Of a DNA stretch of 64,000 bases, positions 46,562-55,842 are shown in pieces (within the stretch, counting starts at the first letter, position 1; the number at the start of each line of letters is the position of its first letter). A program made the position numbers and the translations under genes. The notes under the pieces are model-generated. The model saw only the letters and a program-made list of their open reading frames with translations. It was not told the origin of the DNA and made no database searches. This DNA is from Echinicola arenosa (GTDB taxonomy: Bacteria > Bacteroidota > Bacteroidia > Cytophagales > Cyclobacteriaceae). The stretch is taken from positions 930,001-994,000 of the forward strand of contig NZ_JACYTQ010000002.1 in the NCBI RefSeq assembly GCF_014841125.1, in the 5' to 3' direction.

Positions 46562-47059
46562 CTAGCCTTGGTGAAGGAAACATTTGGCCACTAGATCATA
46601 AAGACTGCTCTTTCCTTTATAAATTATGATGCTCGCCCAATACAACAGCATAACCAGTTGTGGTAAAATCAATAGCACCCATACCCATAAGGGTACTTCC
46701 TGCCCTTTTTCTGCGTAAAAAATCATCCAATGGACTCCTGCATGACCTACTTCCCAAGGGAGAAGCTTTAAAAAATTTCGAATGAAGATACTTCCCGAAA
46801 CCACTTTGATGCGCATCAAACGCTTTCCAAATGTTCCTTGATGTGACCCACTTTCAGCTTTAAAAAAATAAAAAAATACCGGTAAGGTCAAAACAAAAAA
46901 GCCCATCCCCTGTGCCAACAAAGGGTGGACTTCAGCAGGGTTTACCTGAATCAGAAAATACAAGCCACTAAAGAAGGCCAGCAAAATCATGGCATAGATC
47001 ATTACAAAGCCATAATCAATCATTCCTGCCAGCAGCCTTCTAATGACTAGTTTATTCAT
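46562..47059 (-). CDS. RDD-family membrane protein
   Basis: A 165-residue membrane protein with about four helices. It begins RRLLAGMIDYGFVMIYAM, the RDD start, and has QGTFGKRLMRIKVV, the second RDD motif. Function unknown in this family; some members are Na+/H+ or osmotic transporters. It is the last gene of a minus-strand group with the next two entries upstream, 19 bases after the 222-residue gene. Confidence 0.85.
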   Translation of the reverse strand: MNKLVIRRLLAGMIDYGFVMIYAMILLAFFSGLYFLIQVNPAEVHPLLAQGMGFFVLTLPVFFYFFKAESGSHQGTFGKRLMRIKVVSGSIFIRNFLKLLPWEVGHAGVHWMIFYAEKGQEVPLWVWVLLILPQLVMLLYWASIIIYKGKSSLYDLVAKCFLHQG

Positions 47060-47078
47060 AAGCGTTATTCCAAATTCT

Positions 47079-47747
47079 TTACTTCATCGACATCGAAGAA
47101 AGGTCTTTTTCGGTGATTACCCTAAAAGCAAATTTATATCCCTCGACTGCAGCTATTCCATAAAACAACAAATCCATAAAGCTAAATGTCTCAGTCATTA
47201 ACGGAATCAAATAATTATAATCAAACAAAAACAAGGCTTCTACAAAATCTAAACCTTCAGCATTGGCAATAAAACCAATTGAGCTTAGAAAATTACCTAA
47301 AAGACAGCTAAAAACAGCTATGGCAGCTCCCAAAATTCCAAAAATGGGATCGATCCCTTTGCCCACATAGCGCATACAATACCCCACCATTGCACCGATC
47401 GCCACGGCCATATAACCTATCTGAAAATTGGTTGCCACCGTAATTGCTGCCCAAATCACAGCACCAATTATACCGATCAACAAGCCACCAAAAATAGACA
47501 TAGGAAGGTTTTGCTCAAACCTTAAACGCTCATAAGTATCCTCTGGTAGCTTACTTCTTAGGTCTTCTTTTCCTAATGCTACTTCATTATTTAAGTGGGC
47601 TTTTGCAGCAATATCTTCCACGTAATCACCACACTGGTTAGTAAATGAGGCCCTTTCTGAAGTTAAGGAGCAGATTAAGCCTTGTTCTATATCCAATTTT
47701 CTGTTAGTGCAGGTCTTGCAATAAGCAAGTTGTTGGTCTCTGGTCAT
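47079..47747 (-). CDS. polytopic membrane protein with N-terminal Cys motif
   Basis: A 222-residue protein. The cytoplasmic N-terminus has four cysteines at positions 10, 13, 26 and 39: YCKTCTNRKLD, GLICSLTSE and TNQCGDYVED, a pattern I know from other Bacteroidota proteins with small zinc knuckles. About four to five transmembrane helices follow (from about residue 83), and a soluble C-terminal tail. No enzyme motif seen. It lies upstream of the RDD gene on the same strand. Confidence 0.78.
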   Translation of the reverse strand: MTRDQQLAYCKTCTNRKLDIEQGLICSLTSERASFTNQCGDYVEDIAAKAHLNNEVALGKEDLRSKLPEDTYERLRFEQNLPMSIFGGLLIGIIGAVIWAAITVATNFQIGYMAVAIGAMVGYCMRYVGKGIDPIFGILGAAIAVFSCLLGNFLSSIGFIANAEGLDFVEALFLFDYNYLIPLMTETFSFMDLLFYGIAAVEGYKFAFRVITEKDLSSMSMK

Positions 47748-47840
47748 GCTAAAAAGGTAAAAGGTTCAATAATTTGACAGCTTCACATGTATAAAACTGT
47801 CAAATATTACAAAAATTAATTTATTATCAAAAATAATACG

Positions 47841-48257
47841 TTAATACTCCATATTACACTGTTTATTACATTCCATACATCTATGTCCTCTTTTAGCATA
47901 AATTGGAAAAACCATTAGAACCAAAGAAATAAACATAGCCAATATTCCTTTCCCATTTTCAAAATAACTAGTTTCAGACACCAAACGATGTGAACCGCAA
48001 TGCGAGCATTTTAATATCTCTCCTTCTTCATTCAATATCGGTGAATCATTGTACTTGTTCAAAACCTTAACAGCAGAAGTGAAGATATTTTGAAAAACTT
48101 TTAGCTTTATCCCTCCTATAGCTTGGCTGATCATCGGATTTAAGGTCACGGTATTTTCATCAAATAAAAAAACCTGTATCCCCTCACTCTCTAATTTGGA
48201 TTTGAGTAAATGAGCCTCCACTGCATTATCGAAAGTTTCTAGTGTAATCAGTTCCAT
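47841..48257 (-). CDS. DUF2007-domain protein with zinc ribbon and membrane helix
   Basis: A 138-residue protein. Residues 1-70 form a DUF2007/PII-like domain (LETFDNAVEAHLLKSKLESE, IQVFLFDENTV). A zinc-ribbon half follows (KCSHCGSHRL), one transmembrane helix (about 102-120), and a second Cys pair (HRCMECNKQC) at the C-terminus. The two Cys pairs are on either side of the helix, so the ribbon may not close in the usual way. It is 93 bases upstream of the Cys-motif membrane protein. Confidence 0.82.
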   Translation of the reverse strand: MELITLETFDNAVEAHLLKSKLESEGIQVFLFDENTVTLNPMISQAIGGIKLKVFQNIFTSAVKVLNKYNDSPILNEEGEILKCSHCGSHRLVSETSYFENGKGILAMFISLVLMVFPIYAKRGHRCMECNKQCNMEY

Positions 48258-48307
48258 ACAATTTGGATTTTGGGTTCTTAAAAAGTTTCCAAATAATATA
48301 CGTAATA

Positions 48308-48336
48308 AAAAAGGGAGAATCCAATTCTCCCTTTTT
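48308..48336. terminator. bidirectional-looking rho-independent terminator
   Basis: AAAAAGGGAGAAT and ATTCTCCCTTTTT form a perfect 13-base stem with a CCA loop. It lies just downstream of the Big2-like lipoprotein gene (minus strand) and terminates it. Confidence 0.92.
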
Positions 48337-48359
48337 CATAAGACACACTACTTTTAAAA

Positions 48360-49982
48360 TCAGTAGCCTGTAGTTTTCGTAGGATCAAGCTCGAGCTGCA
48401 ATCTTGCATTTTCATCATATTGCATCCTACTAGTGGCCAACTCAGTAATTGGATTGGTATCAATCTGTGCTACGCCACCCAATACCAAGGTATTGGACAA
48501 ATCATAAAACAAAGCATAATCATTTGGACCCAGTTCTATCACAGAAGCACAAGCAATGGTGATTCCTGTCATATCTCTAGTGATTGGATGTTCTCTAAGT
48601 GATTCTTGGGGTAGAAGATTGTAACCGCAGTTTACCGCATTTCCCACATTCCTCATAAAGGCCCCCATATTGATCAGGAATTGATTTTCCACATTCAAAC
48701 CGACGTTGGTATAAAATCCGTCCCATTCACCAATAAAGATTATTCTACCACCTTCTTCTGCAAAGTCCTTCATTTCATTGATTTCCTCAACAGTATATTG
48801 GACCTTAGGTAACCATAGGAACAAAATCTTCACATCATCAGGTATATCTGTCAATGGGTCTAAAGAGGAATTGATAAATTCCAGATCAAAACCATAGGAA
48901 ATGATCAATTCATGCAGATCGCTGTGTGTACCAACTTCTGAACATGCAGCAGCGTACCCAGAGGTTCTTCCGCAATCAAACAGCACTTTGGATCCTTCTG
49001 CCCTGTCTCCAATGGTCGTATAATTGACAAGGTTTCTAACCAATAACACATTATTTGGATCATTTAGTCCTGTATTGTCTAAGTGGTTCACATCGTTAAA
49101 CACTACTACATCTCTTCCTGGCCTAGGAGCATCATCACCTTCTTGGACAAACAAAGGAACCATCACTTTTACATCTCCAACTTTTGCTATGACATTGGTT
49201 ACTCCAAACATTAAACCGGTTACCAAACCATTTTCATCTACAGATGCAATATCGGTATCCTCTATTTCCCATTGGATAATTTGATCCTCAAGAACCTCAT
49301 CATAATAGTTATAGACAATAGCTTGGAATTGCCTTGTGCCTCCAATCATTACCGTGGCTTCATCTGGAGTAACTTCTATCCTAGCTGGACAGATTTTGTC
49401 CTCTATCCTGAAGACCACTTTCATAACTTCATTCTCTACCAGAGGAATCAACTTCTTCCTCACTTTTACATCCTTGTTTGGAACTATCGCAACGTCCAAG
49501 GACCCAAGTACCTTCTTACCAACTCTAACTCGCAATCTATAGATCCCTCCGCTCTTTGCACCAGATTCTCCAGAATCCCAGTTGACAGAGTACTGTCCCT
49601 TATCTTTATCAACTTTGATTTTTTCAAAAGATCCATCATCCATAGTGAAAGATGCGTGAATCTTTTGAAATTCGAAATCATTACTGATCTCTACAACGGG
49701 TTTTAGGTTCGGGTGAAAATTCCCATAATATGCCGGCTCCTCGACAATGGTTGGGGCCAAAAAGTAAAACTCATCGATTCCTCGGTGGGCTGCATCAGAA
49801 ATTCCCAAATCATACCTTGATGACAAAGTTTGAAAAAGGCTTTCAATATCATTGCTTACTTCTTCTTCATCCGTACACGATCCCGTAATAAATACTAAAC
49901 TCATCAATAGGATGACCTGAAAACTAAGGAACGAAAGAATCCTTATCATTGGGGGTTTTGGGTAAAAGGTGTTGATCTTCAT
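48360..49982 (-). CDS. Big2-like/Ig lipoprotein with a C-terminal amidotransferase-like fold
   Basis: A 540-residue exported protein. The signal ends in FITGSC, a lipobox; ATG 49949 would give a shorter and more typical signal than ATG 49982. A Big2-type repeat is seen at about 205-285 (PDEATVMIGGTRQFQAIVY and IEDTDIASVDENGLVTG). The rest (about 295-520) has alternating strands and helices such as VKILFLWLPKVQYTVEEINE and FAEEGGRIIFIGEWDGFY, resembling a glutamine-amidotransferase-like or DUF4350-type sensing fold, though no catalytic Cys triad is evident. A surface role is plausible; no function is known. Confidence 0.75.
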   Translation of the reverse strand: MKINTFYPKPPMIRILSFLSFQVILLMSLVFITGSCTDEEEVSNDIESLFQTLSSRYDLGISDAAHRGIDEFYFLAPTIVEEPAYYGNFHPNLKPVVEISNDFEFQKIHASFTMDDGSFEKIKVDKDKGQYSVNWDSGESGAKSGGIYRLRVRVGKKVLGSLDVAIVPNKDVKVRKKLIPLVENEVMKVVFRIEDKICPARIEVTPDEATVMIGGTRQFQAIVYNYYDEVLEDQIIQWEIEDTDIASVDENGLVTGLMFGVTNVIAKVGDVKVMVPLFVQEGDDAPRPGRDVVVFNDVNHLDNTGLNDPNNVLLVRNLVNYTTIGDRAEGSKVLFDCGRTSGYAAACSEVGTHSDLHELIISYGFDLEFINSSLDPLTDIPDDVKILFLWLPKVQYTVEEINEMKDFAEEGGRIIFIGEWDGFYTNVGLNVENQFLINMGAFMRNVGNAVNCGYNLLPQESLREHPITRDMTGITIACASVIELGPNDYALFYDLSNTLVLGGVAQIDTNPITELATSRMQYDENARLQLELDPTKTTGY

Positions 49983-50295
49983 AGCTAATAAAAATTTATG
50001 GTTATTAAGTTTTATTGTTCTTAAATAACTGAAGGTTAAATATTTATGGTAAAAGTTCTCTATATAAATTTACCTATATATGTGCTAAAAAATGAGGTAC
50101 AATACGATATAATACAAATTGATGTATATCTATACCGATTTAATGTATAACCATATTCATTTTGCTGATAGATAAGAAACTATATGTTTTTAAAAACTTA
50201 ATTATAAAATCAAAAAAACGGTTTTAAAACTATGTTTTTTGTTTTTAATTTGATTAAATTATGATAAAATTAAGAAATCACTACACTTTTAGGAT
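49983..50295. other. AT-rich intergenic region between divergent genes
   Basis: This 313-base gap separates the Big2-like gene (-) and the LytTR gene (+) and must hold both promoters. It contains TACAATACGA and TATAATACAA in tandem near 50098, a weak direct repeat of the kind LytTR proteins can bind. No gene was found. Confidence 0.45.
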
Positions 50296-51090
50296 ATGGA
50301 TCCACTTAGCATTATAACTGTAGATGATGACTTGACAGCTCATGTAGTATTCAAAAAACTCTTAAAGAAATGTAATATTCAATTATCAGAATTGAAGCAG
50401 TTTTTAAGTCCAGAGTTATTCTTAAAGGACGGGGAAGCGAGAAGGGGTAATTTTGATTTACTATTTCTGGATATAGAAATGAGTCCGGTTAATGGAATTA
50501 CTTTTTTGGAACAACTTGATGAGCTGATCTCTCATCCAAAATATGAAGTAATTCTATTGACCTCACATGAGAATTTTGCCCTTGAAGCATTCAAACATAA
50601 TGTGTTCGATTACCTTCTAAAACCCCTTTGTGAGGAAAGCTTGAATAATTGCGTCCAAAAATGGATTTCCCAAAAAAATAAGATCTTAAAATCTGAAGAA
50701 GTAACATTGCTCAAGAATCTAATTGATTTGCGAAAACATCATCCCTCAAAGATCGCCATTCCTTGCCTTAAGGGATATGAAATCGTGAATGTCGATGAAA
50801 TAGTGAGGTGTGAAGCAGACGGCAATTATTCCAAAATTTCAGTACTCAATCACCAAAATAAACTTAACGTGATGCTAGTTTCTCGAAAATTAAAAGACCT
50901 TGGTCATATACTTGAAGAAGAAGGTTTTCTAAGGGTTCACAACTCACATCTTATCAATCCAGACCACGTAGTCCGCATTCTAAAAGAACACGGAGGAATA
51001 TTGGAAATGATAGATGGCACAAAAGTGAGGATCACCAAAAACAAGAATGATGTATTCAATACAATTTTTCAAAAGATTCCAAGACCTTAA
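50296..51090 (+). CDS. LytTR-family response regulator
   Basis: A 264-residue response regulator. The receiver has acidic Asp10-12 (TVDDD), the phospho-acceptor Asp59 (LFLDIEMSP), LLTSHEN and Lys109 (YLLKPL). The LytTR DNA-binding domain spans about 150-255 (KIAIPCLKGYEIVNVDEIVR and FLRVHNSHLINPDHV). No histidine kinase is adjacent; typical partners are LytS or membrane 7TMR kinases elsewhere. It may control the divergent Big2-like gene across the shared gap. Confidence 0.93.
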   Translation: MDPLSIITVDDDLTAHVVFKKLLKKCNIQLSELKQFLSPELFLKDGEARRGNFDLLFLDIEMSPVNGITFLEQLDELISHPKYEVILLTSHENFALEAFKHNVFDYLLKPLCEESLNNCVQKWISQKNKILKSEEVTLLKNLIDLRKHHPSKIAIPCLKGYEIVNVDEIVRCEADGNYSKISVLNHQNKLNVMLVSRKLKDLGHILEEEGFLRVHNSHLINPDHVVRILKEHGGILEMIDGTKVRITKNKNDVFNTIFQKIPRP

Positions 51091-51164
51091 TTTTCAAGCA
51101 AAACTGCTTTAGATATTGACCTTTGCAATACCTTACTATAAATTCATATCATCAGGTTTTTGGT

Positions 51165-51494
51165 CTATTCGGTAGTTTCCTGGATATTTTGTCCATAAGT
51201 ATAAGGAGCTGGACTGTCTTCCACTTCCACTTCTATCCCACCTATTTTATCTGAAATAAGATTGTAAATGAGACAACCAATCGCTACAGTAATAAACCCA
51301 ATCAATCCATAAAAAATAGGCATCATTATAAAGAAAAAACCACCAAGGCCCATACCAGCTATGGGAAAATCAGCAAAGGAAAACATCATCGAAAACAACC
51401 CAAATGGCACCAGGAAAATGGCCGATACAATGGCATAAATTAAGCCGGCTACTTTGGCTGTTTGAATAACTCCGAACTTTTTAATTCTTTTCAT
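51165..51494 (-). CDS. small membrane protein (DUF3566-like)
   Basis: A 109-residue protein with two hydrophobic segments (about 12-38 and 48-78). The start KRIKKFGVIQTAKVAGLIYA resembles DUF3566-type membrane proteins. A polar acidic tail of about 25 residues ends the protein. Function unknown. It is a single gene. Confidence 0.72.
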   Translation of the reverse strand: MKRIKKFGVIQTAKVAGLIYAIVSAIFLVPFGLFSMMFSFADFPIAGMGLGGFFFIMMPIFYGLIGFITVAIGCLIYNLISDKIGGIEVEVEDSPAPYTYGQNIQETTE

Positions 51495-51616
51495 AAGGTA
51501 ATATTAATAAAGATCCGTACTAATACTATTCAAGCTCAATATACAACTAAGGCTTAAACAATAGCGAAAATTACAATCAGTTTAATACTATAAATGTGTA
51601 AATAAAACCCAAACCA

Positions 51617-52372
51617 TCACGTACTTTCCGTCAATTTTCTCCAAAGCTTCATCACTTGTAAATCCCCAAAACCATAAATACTTTCACGCTTGCAGAACTC
51701 TTGGAAAACTGGCCCAAAATCCCTTGTGTCTAAATCCTCCATAATTTTTAGCAAACTCTTTTCAGGTCTCCCCAATTCACCCTCAGAAGACTTTCTGTCT
51801 ATTTCTGCATTCACAGATGGTTTCAAAAAATCAGCAAAATTGATTGACTCGTTTGCTATTTTCAACAGTTCATTGTCATTTTTGTACTGATAAGCCTTCC
51901 ATAGCTTACCCAGCACATCAAGTTCACTGTTTTTCAGCTCTTGGCGCCTTTCAAAGTTCGAAATCAATCCTTGTTCATCCAAGCCGGCAAAACCATATTC
52001 CAATGATGTAAATGGTCTTACCAAATAAATTTTTCCCTGATGATCCTGTCCCTTCAACCTATCTAAAACATACCAGCAATTAACCTGACAAAACAAGTCA
52101 TCTTCAAACCATAAATTAACTGTGCTTTGTTTTGGAATATCTTTTATCTTTTCCAATTCTGGAACAGTCATTTCAAAGTAACTCTCAGGTGTAAACTCTC
52201 CATATGATCTACTGATAAATGATGCTCGATTTTGGTAAAATTCTTCATCAGATTCCCCGCTTACGTCACCATCTACCAAACATTCTCTAAAAACAATTAC
52301 ATCTCCTTGAAATGCTGAAGGAAATCGGCTCATCAACGCATCCCCATTCAATATATGAAATGTCTTTCCCAT
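51617..52372 (-). CDS. DUF1835-domain protein
   Basis: A 251-residue cytoplasmic protein. The DUF1835 start is FHILNGDALMSRFP, followed by VIVFRECLVDGDV and VNLWFEDDLFCQVNCWYVLD, all typical. Start placed at ATG 52372 (MGKTFHILNG), 1 base after the stop of the sugar acetyltransferase remnant. The family is uncharacterised, and the C-terminal 100 residues (DUF3658-like region) may bind a partner. Confidence 0.88.
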   Translation of the reverse strand: MGKTFHILNGDALMSRFPSAFQGDVIVFRECLVDGDVSGESDEEFYQNRASFISRSYGEFTPESYFEMTVPELEKIKDIPKQSTVNLWFEDDLFCQVNCWYVLDRLKGQDHQGKIYLVRPFTSLEYGFAGLDEQGLISNFERRQELKNSELDVLGKLWKAYQYKNDNELLKIANESINFADFLKPSVNAEIDRKSSEGELGRPEKSLLKIMEDLDTRDFGPVFQEFCKRESIYGFGDLQVMKLWRKLTEST

Positions 52373-52373
52373 T

Positions 52374-52736
52374 TTATTCCTCCAATGTTTTGATGACTTT
52401 ACAAGGGTTTTCAAAAGCCAGGACATTATCAGGAATATCTCTAGTCACAACGGAATCAGCCCCAATGGTTACATTACCTCCGATACTTGCCCCTGGCATG
52501 ATACACACATTTCCTCCTGTCCAAACATTACCTCCTATATCCACTGGCTTGGAAAAAGTTCTGTAAATAGGTTCATTTGGTGATTGCCCTTCAGGTCTTC
52601 TAATTCTCTCTGTTGTAAATCTTCTGCGTCCAGATGGATACTTGATCAATCTTCGTGCTTTGTGATATTGTGAGAGCAACTCAGGACTCAAAGTATTGTA
52701 CAGTTGACCTGCCAGCATCTTTTCTTTTTCTGTTAT
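52374..52736 (-). pseudogene. decayed sugar (maltose) O-acetyltransferase
   Basis: An apparently intact 114-codon frame from ATG 52718 is a broken copy of a family that is normally about 185 residues long. The N-terminus, MLAGQLYNTLSPEL and ARRLIKYPSG, is the Maa-type cap. Upstream in the same frame TEKEK continues the family sequence, and the expected ATG start codon is ATA at 52734-52736. The left-handed helix resumes at RRPEGQSPNEPIYRTFSKPV, and the C-terminal coils IGGNVWTGGNVCIMPGASI are intact. The roughly 65-70 residues between are missing, including the catalytic His region. Loss of the start and this deletion make it non-functional; the internal ATG may still give a fragment. Confidence 0.8.
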
Positions 52737-52740
52737 ATTA

Positions 52741-54501
52741 CTAATACGCCATTCTCTCTATTTCCACCCAAAAGGGCATAAGGTTTTTTCCATTGATTGA
52801 ATAAAATGGTATCAAATCAGCCTCTATAGCATCCAATGGAACTTTTTCCATTACCAAAATATCCTTTTCTTCTCCTATGTGTTTTTGAAAAACATGAGGT
52901 CCCAACTCTAAAACCAACTTTCCTCCAGCCGGTACTGGCTTCATAAATTTGAATTTTACACGGTAGTTTCCCGGATTAACCTTTACTGCCCATTTCCCAA
53001 AAATTTCCTCTTGATTCCAAATACCCCTTGCCCCACCAGCATCATTTCTATTTAAGAAAGTAATTGGCTCCTTTTCATTCCCTATTTCAATTAAAGGCTG
53101 GTTCATTATATTCACTGAATGAACTAAATCCTGATACATTTGATCTAGTTTTACTTTCATGGACCTTACCTGCTCAGGATACTCTTCGCTAAGATCAATT
53201 CGCTCAAAAGGATCCTGTTGCTGGTCGAAAAGCTCAAATTCCTTTAAAGGGGCATCATAGGCTGCGTGAGCAACTAAACGGTAATTTCCTTCCTGCAAAG
53301 CCATATTTTGGTACAGCTCTGGGTACTTGCGTGTCCAATAAAAGAAAAGTGGCCTGTTGGACCAATCTACTTCTCTTCCTTGCATTAAAGGGACCAAACT
53401 CTTCCCATCAATCTGGCGACCCTTAGGCAAATTAGCTTGGCACATTTCAGCCAATGTAGGCATAACATCCATATGAACTGCTGTGATATTGATGTCAACA
53501 TCACCAAGAAATTTTGCCGGATATTTCACCAATAATGGAACCCTTACCCCACCTCTATACACCTCTCCTTTTTTTCCACGCATACCCGCCAAATACCGCA
53601 TTTGCTGTGGCCCATTATCTGTCATAAAGACCAAAATCGTATTTTCTGCCAATTCCAACTCCATCAATTTCTGCAATAACTTGCCCACATTGTCATCAAT
53701 ATTGCTTACCATGGCATACACTTTACGGGCATCTCCTTTATCCTTTTGAGTCATCGCTGTGTATGGTTTGACAGATTCATCAAAGCCTACTGAAGGATCT
53801 ATATCCTTATACTTATTATAATATTCATTTGGAACCTGTAGCGGTGTGTGAGGGGCGTTGAAAGACAAGTAACAGAAAAAGGGTTTATCCGCATTTTTCT
53901 CAATGAAATCAATTGCCTCGCCAGCAAAAACATCAGAACAATAACCTTGATAAGCTTCTTGCTCTCCGTTATGCCAAAGTATAGGATCAAAATAACTGCT
54001 GTCTCCTCTAAAATAAGTGGTAAAATCACCTACCTGTCCCATGCCCCCTGACAAATGAATTATAGATTCATCAAAGCCCTGATCCATTGGCCTAGAGGGA
54101 TAATTGTCTCCTAAATGCCACTTTCCAAAAATGCCTGTTTGATAACCTTCTGCTTTCAGCATTTCAGCTATGGTCACTTCTTCAGTGGCCATGATGGCTC
54201 CACCATTATAAGTGTCTCTGATGCCCGTGCGGAGAGAATATCTTCCTGTCATCAAACTGGATCGGGTTGGTGCACAAACCGGAGAAACATAGAATTGATT
54301 GAAGCGAACGCTTTCAGCGGCCAATCGATCAATATTTGGGGTATTCACATGTGGATTTCCTGTAAAACCAAAGTCACCATAGCCTTGGTCGTCAGTAATA
54401 ATCAAGATTACATTTGGCCGCTGTGGTGTTTGGCCAATTACATCTACTGAAAAGATTAAGGTGAAAACGCTAAACAATAACAGGTAAGAGGCTTTTTTCA
54501 T
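52741..54501 (-). CDS. exported sulfatase (arylsulfatase family)
   Basis: A 586-residue type I sulfatase. Signal peptide ends near VIGQ. The sulfatase signature is VCAPTRSSLMTGR, with Cys76 converted to formylglycine by a maturation enzyme not seen in the window. Metal ligands are in LIITDDQGYGD and FMTDNGPQQM, and the conserved GIFGKWHLGD is present. Residues 480-586 form an extra C-terminal beta-domain. The substrate may be a sulfated glycan or aryl sulfate. Its stop is 5 bases before the start position of the acetyltransferase remnant. Confidence 0.92.
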   Translation of the reverse strand: MKKASYLLLFSVFTLIFSVDVIGQTPQRPNVILIITDDQGYGDFGFTGNPHVNTPNIDRLAAESVRFNQFYVSPVCAPTRSSLMTGRYSLRTGIRDTYNGGAIMATEEVTIAEMLKAEGYQTGIFGKWHLGDNYPSRPMDQGFDESIIHLSGGMGQVGDFTTYFRGDSSYFDPILWHNGEQEAYQGYCSDVFAGEAIDFIEKNADKPFFCYLSFNAPHTPLQVPNEYYNKYKDIDPSVGFDESVKPYTAMTQKDKGDARKVYAMVSNIDDNVGKLLQKLMELELAENTILVFMTDNGPQQMRYLAGMRGKKGEVYRGGVRVPLLVKYPAKFLGDVDINITAVHMDVMPTLAEMCQANLPKGRQIDGKSLVPLMQGREVDWSNRPLFFYWTRKYPELYQNMALQEGNYRLVAHAAYDAPLKEFELFDQQQDPFERIDLSEEYPEQVRSMKVKLDQMYQDLVHSVNIMNQPLIEIGNEKEPITFLNRNDAGGARGIWNQEEIFGKWAVKVNPGNYRVKFKFMKPVPAGGKLVLELGPHVFQKHIGEEKDILVMEKVPLDAIEADLIPFYSINGKNLMPFWVEIERMAY

Positions 54502-54644
54502 TTGGCTACTCTATTGGGAATCAAATTGATCAGTATCAATTTAAATAAAATCAACCAAAGCCAAAGTAAATCTAAAGACAAACATATAGTAGAAAGGCTC
54601 GTATACTTGATTCAGGCCTTTTTCTAAAGTGCTATTGCAAAGTA

Positions 54645-55244
54645 TTATGTTGTTTTCTTTTGCCTTTTTCGGGTGATCATCTTTAGGACAAACTTCCTGA
54701 GAAATAAAGGTGGATACTTGTATCCTTTTTTCGCAAGACGCTCTCCCATTGGCAAATACTCCTCTTGATGTGCTGGCAAAGCTGTTCCCAAACCATCCAC
54801 ATAGCGGTTGTACATACAAAAAGCGGCAGCCACCAGTACAGCATCATGAATATCCTCATCGGTGGCCCCTGCCGATTTGGCCAATGCGATATCTTCTGAA
54901 TTAACCTCCTTGCCACTTTTTTGGACTTTCGCTGCAATCCTCAGGAGTGCTTTCATTTTATTTGAGATGGGAGCAGTTTCTGGGTTTTCAACAAGACAAT
55001 TTATAGTCTTACCCCCATCCAATAAAATAGCATTGGCTGCAGCACTGTGAGATTGATGGCAAAATTCACAATCATTGAGTTTTGAGACATAGGAAGCAAT
55101 CATTTCCCGCTCTCCAGATGTCAAGCCTGAAGGTCCTCGCAAAATGGTCTGGGCCAGTTGTGAAAGTGCTTTACCAGTAGGACCTTTATAAAACAGCAAT
55201 TCAGAAATTCCGGGCAATTCAATTCCTGTATTGAGATAACTCAT
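54645..55244 (-). CDS. AhpD-like carboxymuconolactone decarboxylase-family protein
   Basis: A 199-residue protein of the peroxidase-related/AhpD-like group. It carries the active-site CxxC with a following His in NDCEFCHQSHSAAA, preceded by LTSGEREMIASYVSKL. These match alkylhydroperoxidase-like enzymes. A basic tail (about 175-199) is extra. Its physiological substrate is unknown. It lies 143 bases upstream (minus strand) of the sulfatase but with no clear joint control. Confidence 0.88.
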   Translation of the reverse strand: MSYLNTGIELPGISELLFYKGPTGKALSQLAQTILRGPSGLTSGEREMIASYVSKLNDCEFCHQSHSAAANAILLDGGKTINCLVENPETAPISNKMKALLRIAAKVQKSGKEVNSEDIALAKSAGATDEDIHDAVLVAAAFCMYNRYVDGLGTALPAHQEEYLPMGERLAKKGYKYPPLFLRKFVLKMITRKRQKKTT

Positions 55245-55278
55245 AGTTAATTGTTTTTAAGTGAAAAAATTTCAATCA

Positions 55279-55695
55279 CTATTCAGATGGATAGCAGTAT
55301 AAGTTAATGATATTTTGGATCTTATCAGCTGTCAAGGGCTTACTTTCATATCTACAAATCTCCTCGAAAGTTCGAGCCTTAGCATCATCATCCGGATTAA
55401 GACTCGTCGTAAGCATAATGATGATATTTTTTACCTTTTGATGTTCGGGAAGTTTTCTATATTCTTCCAAAAATTCCCAACCATTCATTGCAGGCATGTT
55501 GATGTCCAAGAATATCAGGTCGGGTTGTAAATTTTTACCTTCTTCAACCCCTATTAGGTAATCTATTGCCGCAAATCCACTTTGCACGGCTACCACATTT
55601 TCGGTACACTCCGTCCTCTTGATGATAATCTCATTGATAAAGTTGGTGGGCTCATCGTCATCTACTAATAGAATACATTTTAGCTTATTTTTCAT
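55279..55695 (-). CDS. single-domain response regulator (Rcp1-like)
   Basis: A 138-residue receiver domain without an output domain. Acidic residues Asp12-14 (VDDDEP), phospho-acceptor Asp64 (IFLDINMPAMNGWEF), LTTSLNPDD and Lys119 (YESKPL) are all present. It lies 147 bases downstream of the PAS kinase on the same strand and is the likely phosphate acceptor, as in Cph1-Rcp1-type pairs. The downstream target is not visible. Confidence 0.93.
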   Translation of the reverse strand: MKNKLKCILLVDDDEPTNFINEIIIKRTECTENVVAVQSGFAAIDYLIGVEEGKNLQPDLIFLDINMPAMNGWEFLEEYRKLPEHQKVKNIIIMLTTSLNPDDDAKARTFEEICRYESKPLTADKIQNIINLYCYPSE

Positions 55696-55842
55696 GTTAC
55701 GTTATCTGATTATCGTCAATATAAGAAGCCTTATTTTACTTATTTAATGGTGATTAGCCCTGATACGTTAATAGGCTTGAATTTAAAACTTTCCTTCAAA
55801 CTTATTGTTCAATCTTAATACTGGAAAATCATCGTATAGCTT

